NCBI GenBank assembly: GCA_003695285.1
Contig: RFIL01000058.1
Coordinates: forward strand, 1-7,523
Direction: 5' to 3'
DNA: 7,523 nucleotides
From: Calditrichota bacterium
GTDB lineage: Bacteria; Calditrichota; Calditrichia; RBG-13-44-9; J075
Part shown: in pieces, positions 1 through 6,152 of the stretch
Layout of the letters: each line of letters begins with the position of its first letter
Position numbering within the stretch: the stretch's first letter is position 1
Notes under the pieces: generated by a model
What the model was told of the DNA's origin: nothing
The model's input: only the letters and a program-made list of their open reading frames with translations
Databases searched by the model: none
Translations under genes and position numbers: made by a program

Positions 1-231
1 ACCGGTTTCCAATGCCGCTTTGATGATCTTTTCGATGTTCAAATAGCTTTCCTGAGGCGGAGCTTCTCCGATGTAAACCGCTTCATCTGCCTTCAGAACT
101 TGAAGGGCCTTCTTATCCACATCGGAATATATGGCTACGGTGGCAATTCCCATTTCCTGACAGGCTCGAATGACCCGAACGGCAATCTCTCCGCGATTGG
201 CAATTAGTGTTTTGGTAATCTTGTTATCCAT
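1..231 (-). CDS. mccA: Biotin carboxylase subunit of an acyl-CoA carboxylase, probably methylcrotonyl-CoA carboxylase alpha (N-terminal 77 residues)
   Basis: The visible part is the start of a biotin carboxylase, the subunit that uses ATP and bicarbonate to carboxylate biotin. It opens with the family signature LIANRGEIAVRVIRA (residues 9-23), then the first Rossmann-like beta strand TVAIYSDVD, then ADEAVYIG and APPQESYLNIEKII (57-70). The last stretch is closer to methylcrotonyl-CoA carboxylase alpha (IGPAPSQQSYL-type) than to the propionyl-CoA form, and mccB lies immediately upstream, so MccA is the best reading; AccC/PccA-type remains possible. The ATP-grasp core and any biotin carrier domain lie beyond the left edge. 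ATG at 231 is the only possible start: an in-frame TAA sits at 259-261 with no start codon between. Its only SD, AGGA at 232-235, directly abuts the ATG, an unusually short spacing, and is preceded by an A9 run (242-250). Confidence 0.88.
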   Translation of the reverse strand, partial: MDNKITKTLIANRGEIAVRVIRACQEMGIATVAIYSDVDKKALQVLKADEAVYIGEAPPQESYLNIEKIIKAALETG

Positions 232-444
232 TCCTGTGCGCTTTTTTTTTAAGTTTCGTTATAATTCTCCATAGAAAGAAGGATTAGAGCAACGAAAGCA
301 GCAGTTTAACATCGAGACCGCCAATGTAAAATTCCTAAGGAAATTCAATTCTCGGAAATTATACCTGTATTGCGGGTATCTCTCCTCGATTTTTATCCTC
401 TTTTTTATCTCTGTGGTTTATACTGAAATAATAACAAAGTTTCA

Positions 445-488
445 TAGTCTTACTCAATAAGACCTATATATGAGATGGTTAATATAGG
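445..488 (-). other. Two overlapping small inverted repeats just after the mccB stop
   Basis: Two hairpins share bases here. GTCTTA (447-452) pairs with TAAGAC (458-463) across a 5-nt loop; adding TA/TA with a bulged C gives an 8-bp stem (445-466). CCTATAT (463-469) pairs with ATATAGG (482-488) across 12 nt and lies immediately 3' of mccB on the minus strand. Because they overlap at 463-469 only one can form fully. Both are AT-rich and neither has a clean U-tract after it, so they are weak terminator or processing-site candidates. The rest of the 259-bp gap between mccB and mccA (232-490) shows no ORF I would support. Confidence 0.3.
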
Positions 489-490
489 CA

Positions 491-2098
491 TTACATGCGA
501 AAAACGCCAAATTTTTGATCCGGTATCGGGGCATTCAATGCCATGGATATTCCCAAGCCCAGAACGGTTCTGGTTTCGACTGGGTCAAGAATACCATCAT
601 CCCAGATTCGGGCAGTGCTATAATAGGGGCTTGCTTCCCGTTCATATTTTTTCAGAATTTCCTGTCGATAGGCTTCCAGTTCTTCGGGAGAGGGGGTAAT
701 TCCCTGACGTTTTAGTGATCTTTGCTTCACAGTTAACAGAACATCGGCTGCCTGTTCTCCACCCATGACGCTAATCCGTCCGCTGGGCCACATCCATAAT
801 AAGCGGGGTTCATATCCTCGACCACACATGCCATAATTCCCGGCACCATAAGAACCGCCAATGATGACGGTAAATTTAGGAACCTGGGCATTGGCAACTG
901 CATGGACCAATTTGGCGCCATGCCGGGCAATGCCTCCATGCTCATATTCTTTCCCCACAATAAATCCGGTAATATTCTGTAAAAAGATGAGCGGTATTTT
1001 CCGGATGGTACATAAATTAATAAAGTGTGCACCCTTCACCGAACTCTCGCTGAACAGCACCCCATTGTTTGCCAATATCCCCACTGGATACCCCATAATT
1101 CGGGCAAAGCCACACACCAGGGTGGGGCCATAATTTTCTTTGAATTCCTGAAAGCGGCTGCCGTCTACAATGCGGGCAATGACTTCCCGCATATCAAAGG
1201 GCTTGCGGATGTCAGGAGGGATAATGCCATACAGCTCCTGAGGGTCATAGTATGGGTCTTCCGGGGTAGAACGTTCCAGGGGATAGGGTTCGGACAGGTT
1301 CAGGTTCTCCATGATGTTGCGGGTAATTTGAAAAGCGTGGTCTTCGTTCAGTGCATAATGATCCGCTAAACCGGAAATGCGAGTATGGACATCTGCGCCT
1401 CCCAATTCTTCATCGGTAACGGTGACGCCGGTGGCAGCCTTTACCAGGGGTGGGCCGCCGATATAGATATACCCTTGTTTACGAACGATCACCACCTCAT
1501 CACTCATCGCCGGCTGGTAGGCTCCGCCAGCAGTACTGGACCCTAAAACCACGGAAATTTGAGGTATTCCCTCTGCAGACATTCGGGCTTGATTGTAGAA
1601 AATACGTCCAAAGTGTTCCTTATCCGGGAATGTTTCGCATTGATGAGGGAGGAAAATTCCTCCTGAATCTACCAGATATACACAGGGCAAGCGGTTCTGG
1701 CGGGCAATCTCCTGAGCTCGTATGTGTTTTTTGATCGTCATGGGAAAATAGGTGCCACCTTTGACGGTGGCATCGTTCGCCACTACCAGAACCTCCCGTC
1801 CATGGATTACCCCAACGCCGGTGATGATTCCTGCTGAGGGTGCTTCGTTGTCGTACATCTCCCAGGCAGCAAGAGTGGAAAACTCCAGAAAAGGGGTGTT
1901 GGGATCAAAGAGCTTTTTCAGCCGCTCCCGAACAAATAGTTTACCACGTTTTTTATGGGCCTGGTGAGCATGAGGAGGGCCTCCTTTTTTCACCGTAGCA
2001 ATGCGTTCTTTCAGTTCGCTCACTAACTTTTCCATGTGAGCTTTATTTTCCTGAAACTCTTTACTCGTGGTGTTGATTTTACTCTGTAATCGATACAT
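491..2098 (-). CDS. mccB: Methylcrotonyl-CoA carboxylase, carboxyltransferase (beta) subunit
   Basis: This 535-residue protein is a full-length biotin-dependent carboxyltransferase that moves CO2 from carboxybiotin to 3-methylcrotonyl-CoA, giving 3-methylglutaconyl-CoA in cytosolic leucine degradation. It has two crotonase-fold lobes, at about residues 45-270 and 295-530. The N lobe carries GGTYFPMTIKKHIRAQEIA (114-132), VDSGG (143-147), and GSSTAGGAYQPAMSDE (186-201) followed by GGPPLVKAATG (214-224) and LGGADVH (232-238). The C lobe carries ANNGVLF (343-349), LQNITGF (373-379), GGSYGAGNYGMCGR (414-427) and SVMGGEQAADVL (443-454). The end, ARIWDDGILDP...ALNAPI...FGVFRM, is the classic MCC-beta tail and separates it from propionyl-CoA carboxylase beta. 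Geranyl-CoA carboxylase beta is a less likely alternative. ATG at 2098 fits the family N-terminus, but no strong SD precedes it. The mccA-like gene follows on the same strand, and palindromes at 2132-2143 and 2157-2172 lie just upstream. Confidence 0.93.
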   Translation of the reverse strand: MYRLQSKINTTSKEFQENKAHMEKLVSELKERIATVKKGGPPHAHQAHKKRGKLFVRERLKKLFDPNTPFLEFSTLAAWEMYDNEAPSAGIITGVGVIHGREVLVVANDATVKGGTYFPMTIKKHIRAQEIARQNRLPCVYLVDSGGIFLPHQCETFPDKEHFGRIFYNQARMSAEGIPQISVVLGSSTAGGAYQPAMSDEVVIVRKQGYIYIGGPPLVKAATGVTVTDEELGGADVHTRISGLADHYALNEDHAFQITRNIMENLNLSEPYPLERSTPEDPYYDPQELYGIIPPDIRKPFDMREVIARIVDGSRFQEFKENYGPTLVCGFARIMGYPVGILANNGVLFSESSVKGAHFINLCTIRKIPLIFLQNITGFIVGKEYEHGGIARHGAKLVHAVANAQVPKFTVIIGGSYGAGNYGMCGRGYEPRLLWMWPSGRISVMGGEQAADVLLTVKQRSLKRQGITPSPEELEAYRQEILKKYEREASPYYSTARIWDDGILDPVETRTVLGLGISMALNAPIPDQKFGVFRM

Positions 2099-2131
2099 GG
2101 TGTCTGCTCATGTCTTGACAGTTTTAGTTTC

Positions 2132-2143
2132 GAACACTTGTTC
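2132..2143. promoter_or_regulatory. 12-bp palindrome, possible operator of mccB
   Basis: GAACA-CT-TGTTC is a perfect 5-2-5 inverted repeat, 34-45 bp upstream of the mccB ATG. The position suits a repressor site over the promoter or leader. It partly resembles the Gram-positive LexA box (CGAAC-N4-GTTCG), but the right-hand G is missing and an inner position deviates. A TetR- or MerR-type regulator of branched-chain acyl-CoA catabolism is equally possible. No regulator gene is in the window, so the assignment rests on symmetry and position only. Confidence 0.35.
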
Positions 2144-2156
2144 ATTTTCTTCAGCG

Positions 2157-2172
2157 CGGGAATTGATTCCCG
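2157..2172. promoter_or_regulatory. 16-bp perfect palindrome, possible operator in the mccB/sdh divergent region
   Basis: CGGGAAT-TG-ATTCCCG is a perfect 7-2-7 inverted repeat, 59-74 bp upstream of mccB. Its centre is 27 bp from that of the neighbouring palindrome at 2132-2143. The short spacer is typical of a dimeric helix-turn-helix operator rather than an RNA hairpin, which would have only a 2-nt loop. On the minus strand a weak -35-like TTGAAT lies at 2184-2189, so a bound protein would cover the likely mccB promoter. The regulator is unknown. Confidence 0.45.
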
Positions 2173-2206
2173 TAAAACATCAGATTCAAAAAATAACCAA
2201 TGGAAA

Positions 2207-2241
2207 CTTCTGGTGAAAGATAAAAAAAGCTTTTCCAGAAG
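2207..2241. repeat. Hairpin-forming inverted repeat between mccB and the small ORF
   Basis: CTTCTGG (2207-2213) pairs perfectly with CCAGAAG (2235-2241). Inside, GAAAG (2215-2219) pairs with CTTTT (2230-2234), including one G-T pair, leaving one bulged T (2214) and a 10-nt A-rich loop. The total is about 12 bp. No U-tract follows on either strand, so it is not a standard intrinsic terminator. It could be a 5'-UTR structure of the mccB transcript or a protein-binding site. The role is not determined. Confidence 0.4.
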
Positions 2242-2286
2242 AGTAATTGAAATAACTGAATTTACAATAAATCGGGTGGGAGACTG

Positions 2287-2388
2287 ATGAATATGAAAAA
2301 AACCTTGATTTTTTCGTACGGCTTAGTTTACTTAACCCTTCATTCATTTATTGGGATGGGCAAAGATACTTGTGAGAGCATGTTGTAA
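2287..2388 (+). CDS. Possible 33-residue exported or membrane micropeptide, or the remnant of a secreted protein
   Basis: A short ORF of 33 codons runs from ATG 2287 to TAA 2386-2388. GGGAG at 2278-2282 is a good SD 4 nt before the ATG; a second in-frame ATG is at 2293. The peptide begins M-N-M-K-K, continues with a hydrophobic stretch at residues 7-22, and ends with a polar tail containing one cysteine (C29). This is the shape of a signal peptide or single membrane helix. I recognise no family. It could be a true small membrane peptide, an upstream regulatory ORF, or the 5' end of a secreted-protein gene whose remainder is lost; no continuation in other frames was recognised downstream. A terminator-like hairpin at 2502-2519 could end its transcript. 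Confidence 0.35.
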   Translation: MNMKKTLIFSYGLVYLTLHSFIGMGKDTCESML

Positions 2389-2501
2389 GAGTGCTTGCTA
2401 ATTAACCGTTGCTAATCAATGCATACTATGAGGCAATTCTTGTGATGACCGGTTGCCACGAATCCTGCACGCTTCTTTCCCATTATCTTCAACGAAGTAC
2501 T

Positions 2502-2540
2502 ACGACCTCCAGGGGTCGTTTCTTTCCTCTTTATGTTTTT
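2502..2540 (+). terminator. Rho-independent terminator-like hairpin upstream of sdhC
   Basis: ACGACCT (2502-2508) pairs with GGGTCGT (2513-2519), including one T-G pair, around a CCAG loop. A pyrimidine tract rich in T follows to 2540 (TTTCTTTCCTCTTTATGTTTTT without a long unbroken T run). It could end the small-ORF transcript before the sdh promoter, or act as an attenuator in a longer sdh leader if the promoter lies further upstream. The interrupted T-tract lowers confidence. Confidence 0.45.
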
Positions 2541-2561
2541 CCAAGTCAACATCTCCAAATT

Positions 2562-2584
2562 TTGAAAATGGTATTAAATATAAT
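2562..2584 (+). promoter_or_regulatory. Possible promoter of the sdhCAB operon
   Basis: A perfect TATAAT is at 2579-2584, about 50 bp before the sdhC ATG, which would give a leader of roughly 40 nt. TTGAAA at 2562-2567 looks like a -35 but is only 11 bp away, too close for normal sigma-70 spacing, and no good hexamer sits at 17 bp. The call therefore rests on the -10 element and its position alone. Confidence 0.3.
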
Positions 2585-2632
2585 CCCAGGGAGAGGATGA
2601 ACATTTTAACCCAAAAAGGTGAGTGATGTGCT

Positions 2633-3313
2633 ATGGCGAGTAAACCCTATGATACGACGTTTTTAACAACGGTCGGTAAGAAGATAGTCATGGCAATTAC
2701 CGGCCTGTTTCTGGTCATTTTTGTTGTCGAGCATATGCTGGGGAATTTGTTTTTCCTGGTGGGTGCCGATGCCTATAATGAGTATTCCCACAAACTGCTC
2801 AGTTTGGGGCCTTTGCTTTGGGCAATTGAAATTGTGTTGTTGGCCGCCTTTGTTTTTCATGCTTTTTATGGAATTTCAATAACCCTGTATAATAAAAGTG
2901 CCCGGCCGGAGAAGTATAAACAGCTCCGTAGTGCCGGTAAACCAAGCCGCAAAACAATTTCATCCACAACGATGATTTATACCGGGTTAATCCTGCTGAT
3001 TTTTCTGGTGATTCATCTTAAAAGTTTTAAATATGGAACCTATTATTCCACTGTGGTGAATGGAGTAGAGATGCGTGATCTCCATCGGTTGATGGTGGAA
3101 AAGTTTTCCACTCCTCTTTACACCTTTGGATATGTGGCAGTGATGATTTTACTGGGATTCCATCTGCGTCATGGTTTCTGGAGTGCCTTCCAGTCCCTGG
3201 GCGCAAACCATCCCCGGTATTCCGCTGGTATTTACACGCTGGGGGTTTTTATAGCCATAATCCTGGCGATTGGTTTTGTGGCTGTACCATTGTGGATTTA
3301 TTTCACTCAATGA
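2633..3313 (+). CDS. sdhC: Succinate dehydrogenase cytochrome b subunit (type B, five-helix, di-haem)
   Basis: This 226-residue integral membrane protein anchors SdhAB to the cytoplasmic membrane and carries electrons to quinone through two b-type haems. Five hydrophobic helices are visible at about residues 18-44, 60-84, 112-130, 160-180 and 200-222, as in the single-subunit anchors of Wolinella FrdC and Bacillus SdhC. No separate SdhD is present or needed. Likely axial haem ligands are H34 (VEHMLGN), H76 (FHAFYG), H128 (VIHL) and H177 (GFHLRHGFWSAFQ), one each in the first four helices, matching the four-histidine pattern of type B enzymes. The SD AGGTGA at 2617-2622 lies 10 nt before ATG 2633. 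It is the first gene of the sdhC-A-B operon; sdhA starts 19 nt after its stop. Confidence 0.93.
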   Translation: MASKPYDTTFLTTVGKKIVMAITGLFLVIFVVEHMLGNLFFLVGADAYNEYSHKLLSLGPLLWAIEIVLLAAFVFHAFYGISITLYNKSARPEKYKQLRSAGKPSRKTISSTTMIYTGLILLIFLVIHLKSFKYGTYYSTVVNGVEMRDLHRLMVEKFSTPLYTFGYVAVMILLGFHLRHGFWSAFQSLGANHPRYSAGIYTLGVFIAIILAIGFVAVPLWIYFTQ

Positions 3314-3332
3314 AAATTGATCGGAGGAACTG

Positions 3333-5261
3333 ATGAGTCAATCAAATTCCAAATTGGATAGTAAAATACCTGATGGTCCCCTTGATAAAAAGTGGGAGAC
3401 TCATAAAAATAATATCAAGGTGGTTAGCCCGGCAAATAAACGGAAACACACTATCATAGTGGTGGGAACAGGGCTGGCCGGTGCCTCGGCTTCTGCTTCT
3501 CTGGCAGAACTGGGATATAATGTAAAAACTTTTTGCATTCAAGATTCTCCTCGAAGAGCGCATAGTATTGCTGCGCAGGGTGGAATTAACGCAGCGAAGA
3601 ATTATCAGAATGACAATGATAGCGTTTTTCGTTTGTTCTATGATACCATCAAGGGAGGAGATTATCGGGCCAGAGAAGCAAATGTGTACCGTCTGGCAGA
3701 GTTGAGCGCCAATATTATCGATCAGTGTGTCGCACAGGGAGTACCCTTTGCCCGGGAATACGGTGGTTTGCTGGCGAACCGCTCTTTTGGTGGGGTGCTG
3801 GTGTCCCGTACATTTTATGCTCGGGGGCAGACGGGGCAGCAACTCCTCCTGGGCGCCTACGGTGCAATGATGCGTCAGGTGGATCTGGGTAAAGTTGAGA
3901 TGTATCCCCGTCGGGAGATGCTGGATGTGATTGTCGTCGATGGAAAAGCGCGCGGAATTGTGGTCCGTAATTTGATTACCGGTGCTGTCGAACGGTATGC
4001 CGCTGATGCGGTGATTCTGGCAACCGGTGGTTATGGAAACCTTTACTATTTATCCACCAATGCCAAAAATTCCAATGCTACTGCTATCTGGAGAGCCTAT
4101 AAACGGGGTGCTTATTTTGCCAATCCCTGTTTTGTGCAAATTCATCCCACCTGTATCCCGGTGTCGGGAGATTATCAATCCAAATTAACTCTGATGAGTG
4201 AAAGCTTACGAAATGACGGACGGGTATGGGTACCGAAAAAGAAAGGAGATAATCGTCCTCCCAATGAAATTCCGGAAGAAGAACGGGATTATTACCTGGA
4301 ACGACGATATCCCTCTTATGGAAACCTTGTCCCTCGTGATGTTGCCTCTCGCAATGCCAAATACGTTTGTGATGAAGGACGAGGGGTTGGAGAAACCGGG
4401 TTGGCAGTATATCTGGATTTTTCAGATGCCATCCGGCGTCTGGGAGAGGATTACATCCGGGATAAATATGGCAATCTCTTCGAAATGTATGAACGCATTA
4501 CGGGTGAAGATCCTTATAAAACCCCGATGAAAATTTATCCCGCGGTTCATTATACCATGGGTGGTCTGTGGGTGGATTATAATTTAATGAGCACCATCCC
4601 CGGTTTGTATGTTCTGGGTGAGGCGAACTTTTCCGATCATGGTGCCAATCGTCTCGGAGCCTCTGCATTAATGCAAGGGTTGGCAGATGGGTATTTCATC
4701 ATTCCCTACACGATTGGTGATTATCTCGCCAACACCGATCTTCCCCCGGTGAGCACTGAGGAGAAAGCCTTTGAGGAATCCGAGAAAGAAATCCAGGAAT
4801 TTGTCAAACGGCTCCTCTCCGTGAAAGGAAAGAAAACGGTCATGGAATTCCATCGAGAGTTGGGGATGATTATGTGGAATAAAGTGGGAATGTCTCGCAA
4901 TGCGAAAGGATTACAGGAAGCGTTGTCCGACATTCCGGCGTTAAGAGAAGAATTCTGGAAAAATGTGAATGTCCCCGGAGATGAAAAACACCTCAATAAG
5001 AATCTGGAATTTGCCGGGAGAGTGGCCGATTTTCTGGAACTGGGTGAACTGGTGGCCATGGATGCTCTGCAGCGGGAAGAATCCTGTGGTGGCCACTTCC
5101 GTGAAGAATATGCCACCCCAGATGGTGAAGCCCTGCGCAATGATGAAAAATTCTCATTTGTTGCAGCCTGGCAATATAAAGGAGAGGGTAAAAAACCGGA
5201 ACTGGTTCGGGAAGACCTGAAATTTGAATATGTAAAACCAACACAACGTAGCTATAAATAG
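3333..5261 (+). CDS. sdhA: Succinate dehydrogenase/fumarate reductase flavoprotein subunit
   Basis: This 642-residue catalytic subunit oxidises succinate to fumarate with covalently bound FAD on the cytoplasmic face of the membrane. The FAD-binding Rossmann motif VVGTGLAG is at 43-50. DSPRRAHSIAAQGGINAA (71-88) contains the flavin-linked histidine, H77. Substrate-site residues of the family are visible: HPT (271-273), SESLRNDGR with R293 as the likely proton-transfer arginine, HYTMGG (H406), and HGANRLG (R440). The capping domain lies between the two FAD segments, and a helical C-terminal domain starts near residue 485. The 30-residue N-terminal lead (KLDSKIPDGPLDKKW) is typical of type B SdhA from the FCB group. 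A strong SD, GGAGGA at 3323-3328, is 4 nt before the ATG. It lies between sdhC and sdhB and the operon is complete. Direction in vivo (dehydrogenase or fumarate reductase) cannot be read from sequence. Confidence 0.96.
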   Translation: MSQSNSKLDSKIPDGPLDKKWETHKNNIKVVSPANKRKHTIIVVGTGLAGASASASLAELGYNVKTFCIQDSPRRAHSIAAQGGINAAKNYQNDNDSVFRLFYDTIKGGDYRAREANVYRLAELSANIIDQCVAQGVPFAREYGGLLANRSFGGVLVSRTFYARGQTGQQLLLGAYGAMMRQVDLGKVEMYPRREMLDVIVVDGKARGIVVRNLITGAVERYAADAVILATGGYGNLYYLSTNAKNSNATAIWRAYKRGAYFANPCFVQIHPTCIPVSGDYQSKLTLMSESLRNDGRVWVPKKKGDNRPPNEIPEEERDYYLERRYPSYGNLVPRDVASRNAKYVCDEGRGVGETGLAVYLDFSDAIRRLGEDYIRDKYGNLFEMYERITGEDPYKTPMKIYPAVHYTMGGLWVDYNLMSTIPGLYVLGEANFSDHGANRLGASALMQGLADGYFIIPYTIGDYLANTDLPPVSTEEKAFEESEKEIQEFVKRLLSVKGKKTVMEFHRELGMIMWNKVGMSRNAKGLQEALSDIPALREEFWKNVNVPGDEKHLNKNLEFAGRVADFLELGELVAMDALQREESCGGHFREEYATPDGEALRNDEKFSFVAAWQYKGEGKKPELVREDLKFEYVKPTQRSYK

Positions 5262-5315
5262 ACTGATTGGAAATAACCCAAACCTGGTTACAACGGAAAT
5301 CAGGAGAATCGCATA

Positions 5316-6065
5316 ATGAAAAACATGACTTTGAAATTATTGATCTGGCGACAGAAGGATGCCAATTCCCCGGGGGAAATGGTTCCTTATACGGTGGAAA
5401 ATGTATCTCCCCATATGTCTTTTCTGGAAATGCTCGATGTGTTAAATGAGAAAATCATCAAAGAAGGGGGAGACCCCATTGAATTTGACAATGACTGTCG
5501 GGAAGGAATTTGTGGGATGTGCAGTCTGGTGATCAATGGTATCCCCCATGGAACCCAGCATCGCACAGCAACCTGCCAGCTCCACATGCGTCATTTTAAG
5601 GATGGTGATACCATCACCATCGAACCATTTCGAGCCAAACCCTTCCCGGTGATAAAGGATCTGGCTGTTGATCGAAGTGCCTTTGATCGTATTATTGCCA
5701 AAGGTGGTTATATCTCGGTAAATACCGGTAGTGCTCCTGATGCTAATTCCATTCCGATTTCCAAAGAGGCAGCGGATCTGGCTATGGATGCAGCGGAATG
5801 TATTGGCTGTGGAGCCTGTGTGGCTGCTTGCCCCAATGCCTCAGCTGCTTTGTTTGTAGGGGCGAAAATTTCACAATATACATTTTTACCCCAGGGTAAA
5901 CCGGAAGCCAAGCGTCGGGCATTACGGATGATTGAGCAAATGGATGCCGAAGGATTTGGCAATTGCTCCAACCATGGTGAATGTGAAGCAGTTTGTCCCA
6001 AAGAGATTTCCATTTTGAACATCGCACGAATGCGCCGAGAATTTTTAAAAGCTGCCATTCGTTAG
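5316..6065 (+). CDS. sdhB: Succinate dehydrogenase/fumarate reductase iron-sulfur subunit
   Basis: This 249-residue protein relays electrons from SdhA's FAD to the haems and quinone site of SdhC through three iron-sulfur clusters. The N-terminal ferredoxin fold (about 1-105) holds the [2Fe-2S] site CREGICGMC (C61, C66, C69) plus C87. The helical ferredoxin domain (about 140-249) holds CIGCGACVAAC (C162, C165, C168, C172) and CSNHGECEAVCPK (C217, C223, C227). By family rule C162/C165/C168/C227 bind [4Fe-4S] and C172/C217/C223 bind [3Fe-4S]. All eleven cysteine ligands are present. The SD AGGAGA at 5302-5307 is 8 nt before ATG 5316. The gap from the sdhA stop is 54 nt, the longest in the operon, with no clear promoter in it. 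A perfect 17-bp inverted repeat begins 10 nt after the stop. Confidence 0.95.
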   Translation: MKNMTLKLLIWRQKDANSPGEMVPYTVENVSPHMSFLEMLDVLNEKIIKEGGDPIEFDNDCREGICGMCSLVINGIPHGTQHRTATCQLHMRHFKDGDTITIEPFRAKPFPVIKDLAVDRSAFDRIIAKGGYISVNTGSAPDANSIPISKEAADLAMDAAECIGCGACVAACPNASAALFVGAKISQYTFLPQGKPEAKRRALRMIEQMDAEGFGNCSNHGECEAVCPKEISILNIARMRREFLKAAIR

Positions 6066-6075
6066 CTAAGCAATG

Positions 6076-6152
6076 GGAATGGTTCACTGGCAAATAATGA
6101 CACCAGTGTAATGAATTGCAATTTGAATGATATGGTGCCAGTGAACCATTCC
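6076..6152. repeat. Perfect 17-bp inverted repeat after sdhB
   Basis: The arm at 6076-6092 (GGAATGGTTCACTGGCA) is the exact reverse complement of 6136-6152, separated by 43 nt. CACTGG in the left arm (6085-6090) can alternatively pair with a second CCAGTG copy at 6103-6108, giving a smaller competing hairpin. The repeat starts 10 nt after the sdhB stop, so it could protect the mRNA 3' end or help end the operon; a T8 run occurs only at 6186-6193, too far for a normal intrinsic terminator. With arms of this length it might also be a 77-bp miniature element, but no target-site duplication is visible. Confidence 0.65.

Noticed and set aside
475..1369. Several plus-strand frames over the 3' half of mccB
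   Set aside because: They are shadows of mccB, whose family motifs are continuous on the minus strand.
2115..2143. TTGACA at 2115-2120 as a plus-strand -35 element
   Set aside because: No -10-like hexamer occurs 16-18 bp downstream, and the nearest plus-strand gene is well over 100 bp away.
2395..2416. Direct repeat TTGCTAAT twice, 14 bp apart
   Set aside because: Only two 8-bp copies with no further iteration; too short to call a repeat array or origin iteron.
2409..2600. 63-codon open frame before sdhC
   Set aside because: It needs a TTG start without an SD, runs through the terminator-like hairpin and T-rich tract, and has no recognisable protein features.
3342..3842. 166-codon minus-strand frame inside sdhA
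   Set aside because: It is the antisense shadow of the strongly conserved FAD-binding part of sdhA, which is clearly coding on the plus strand.
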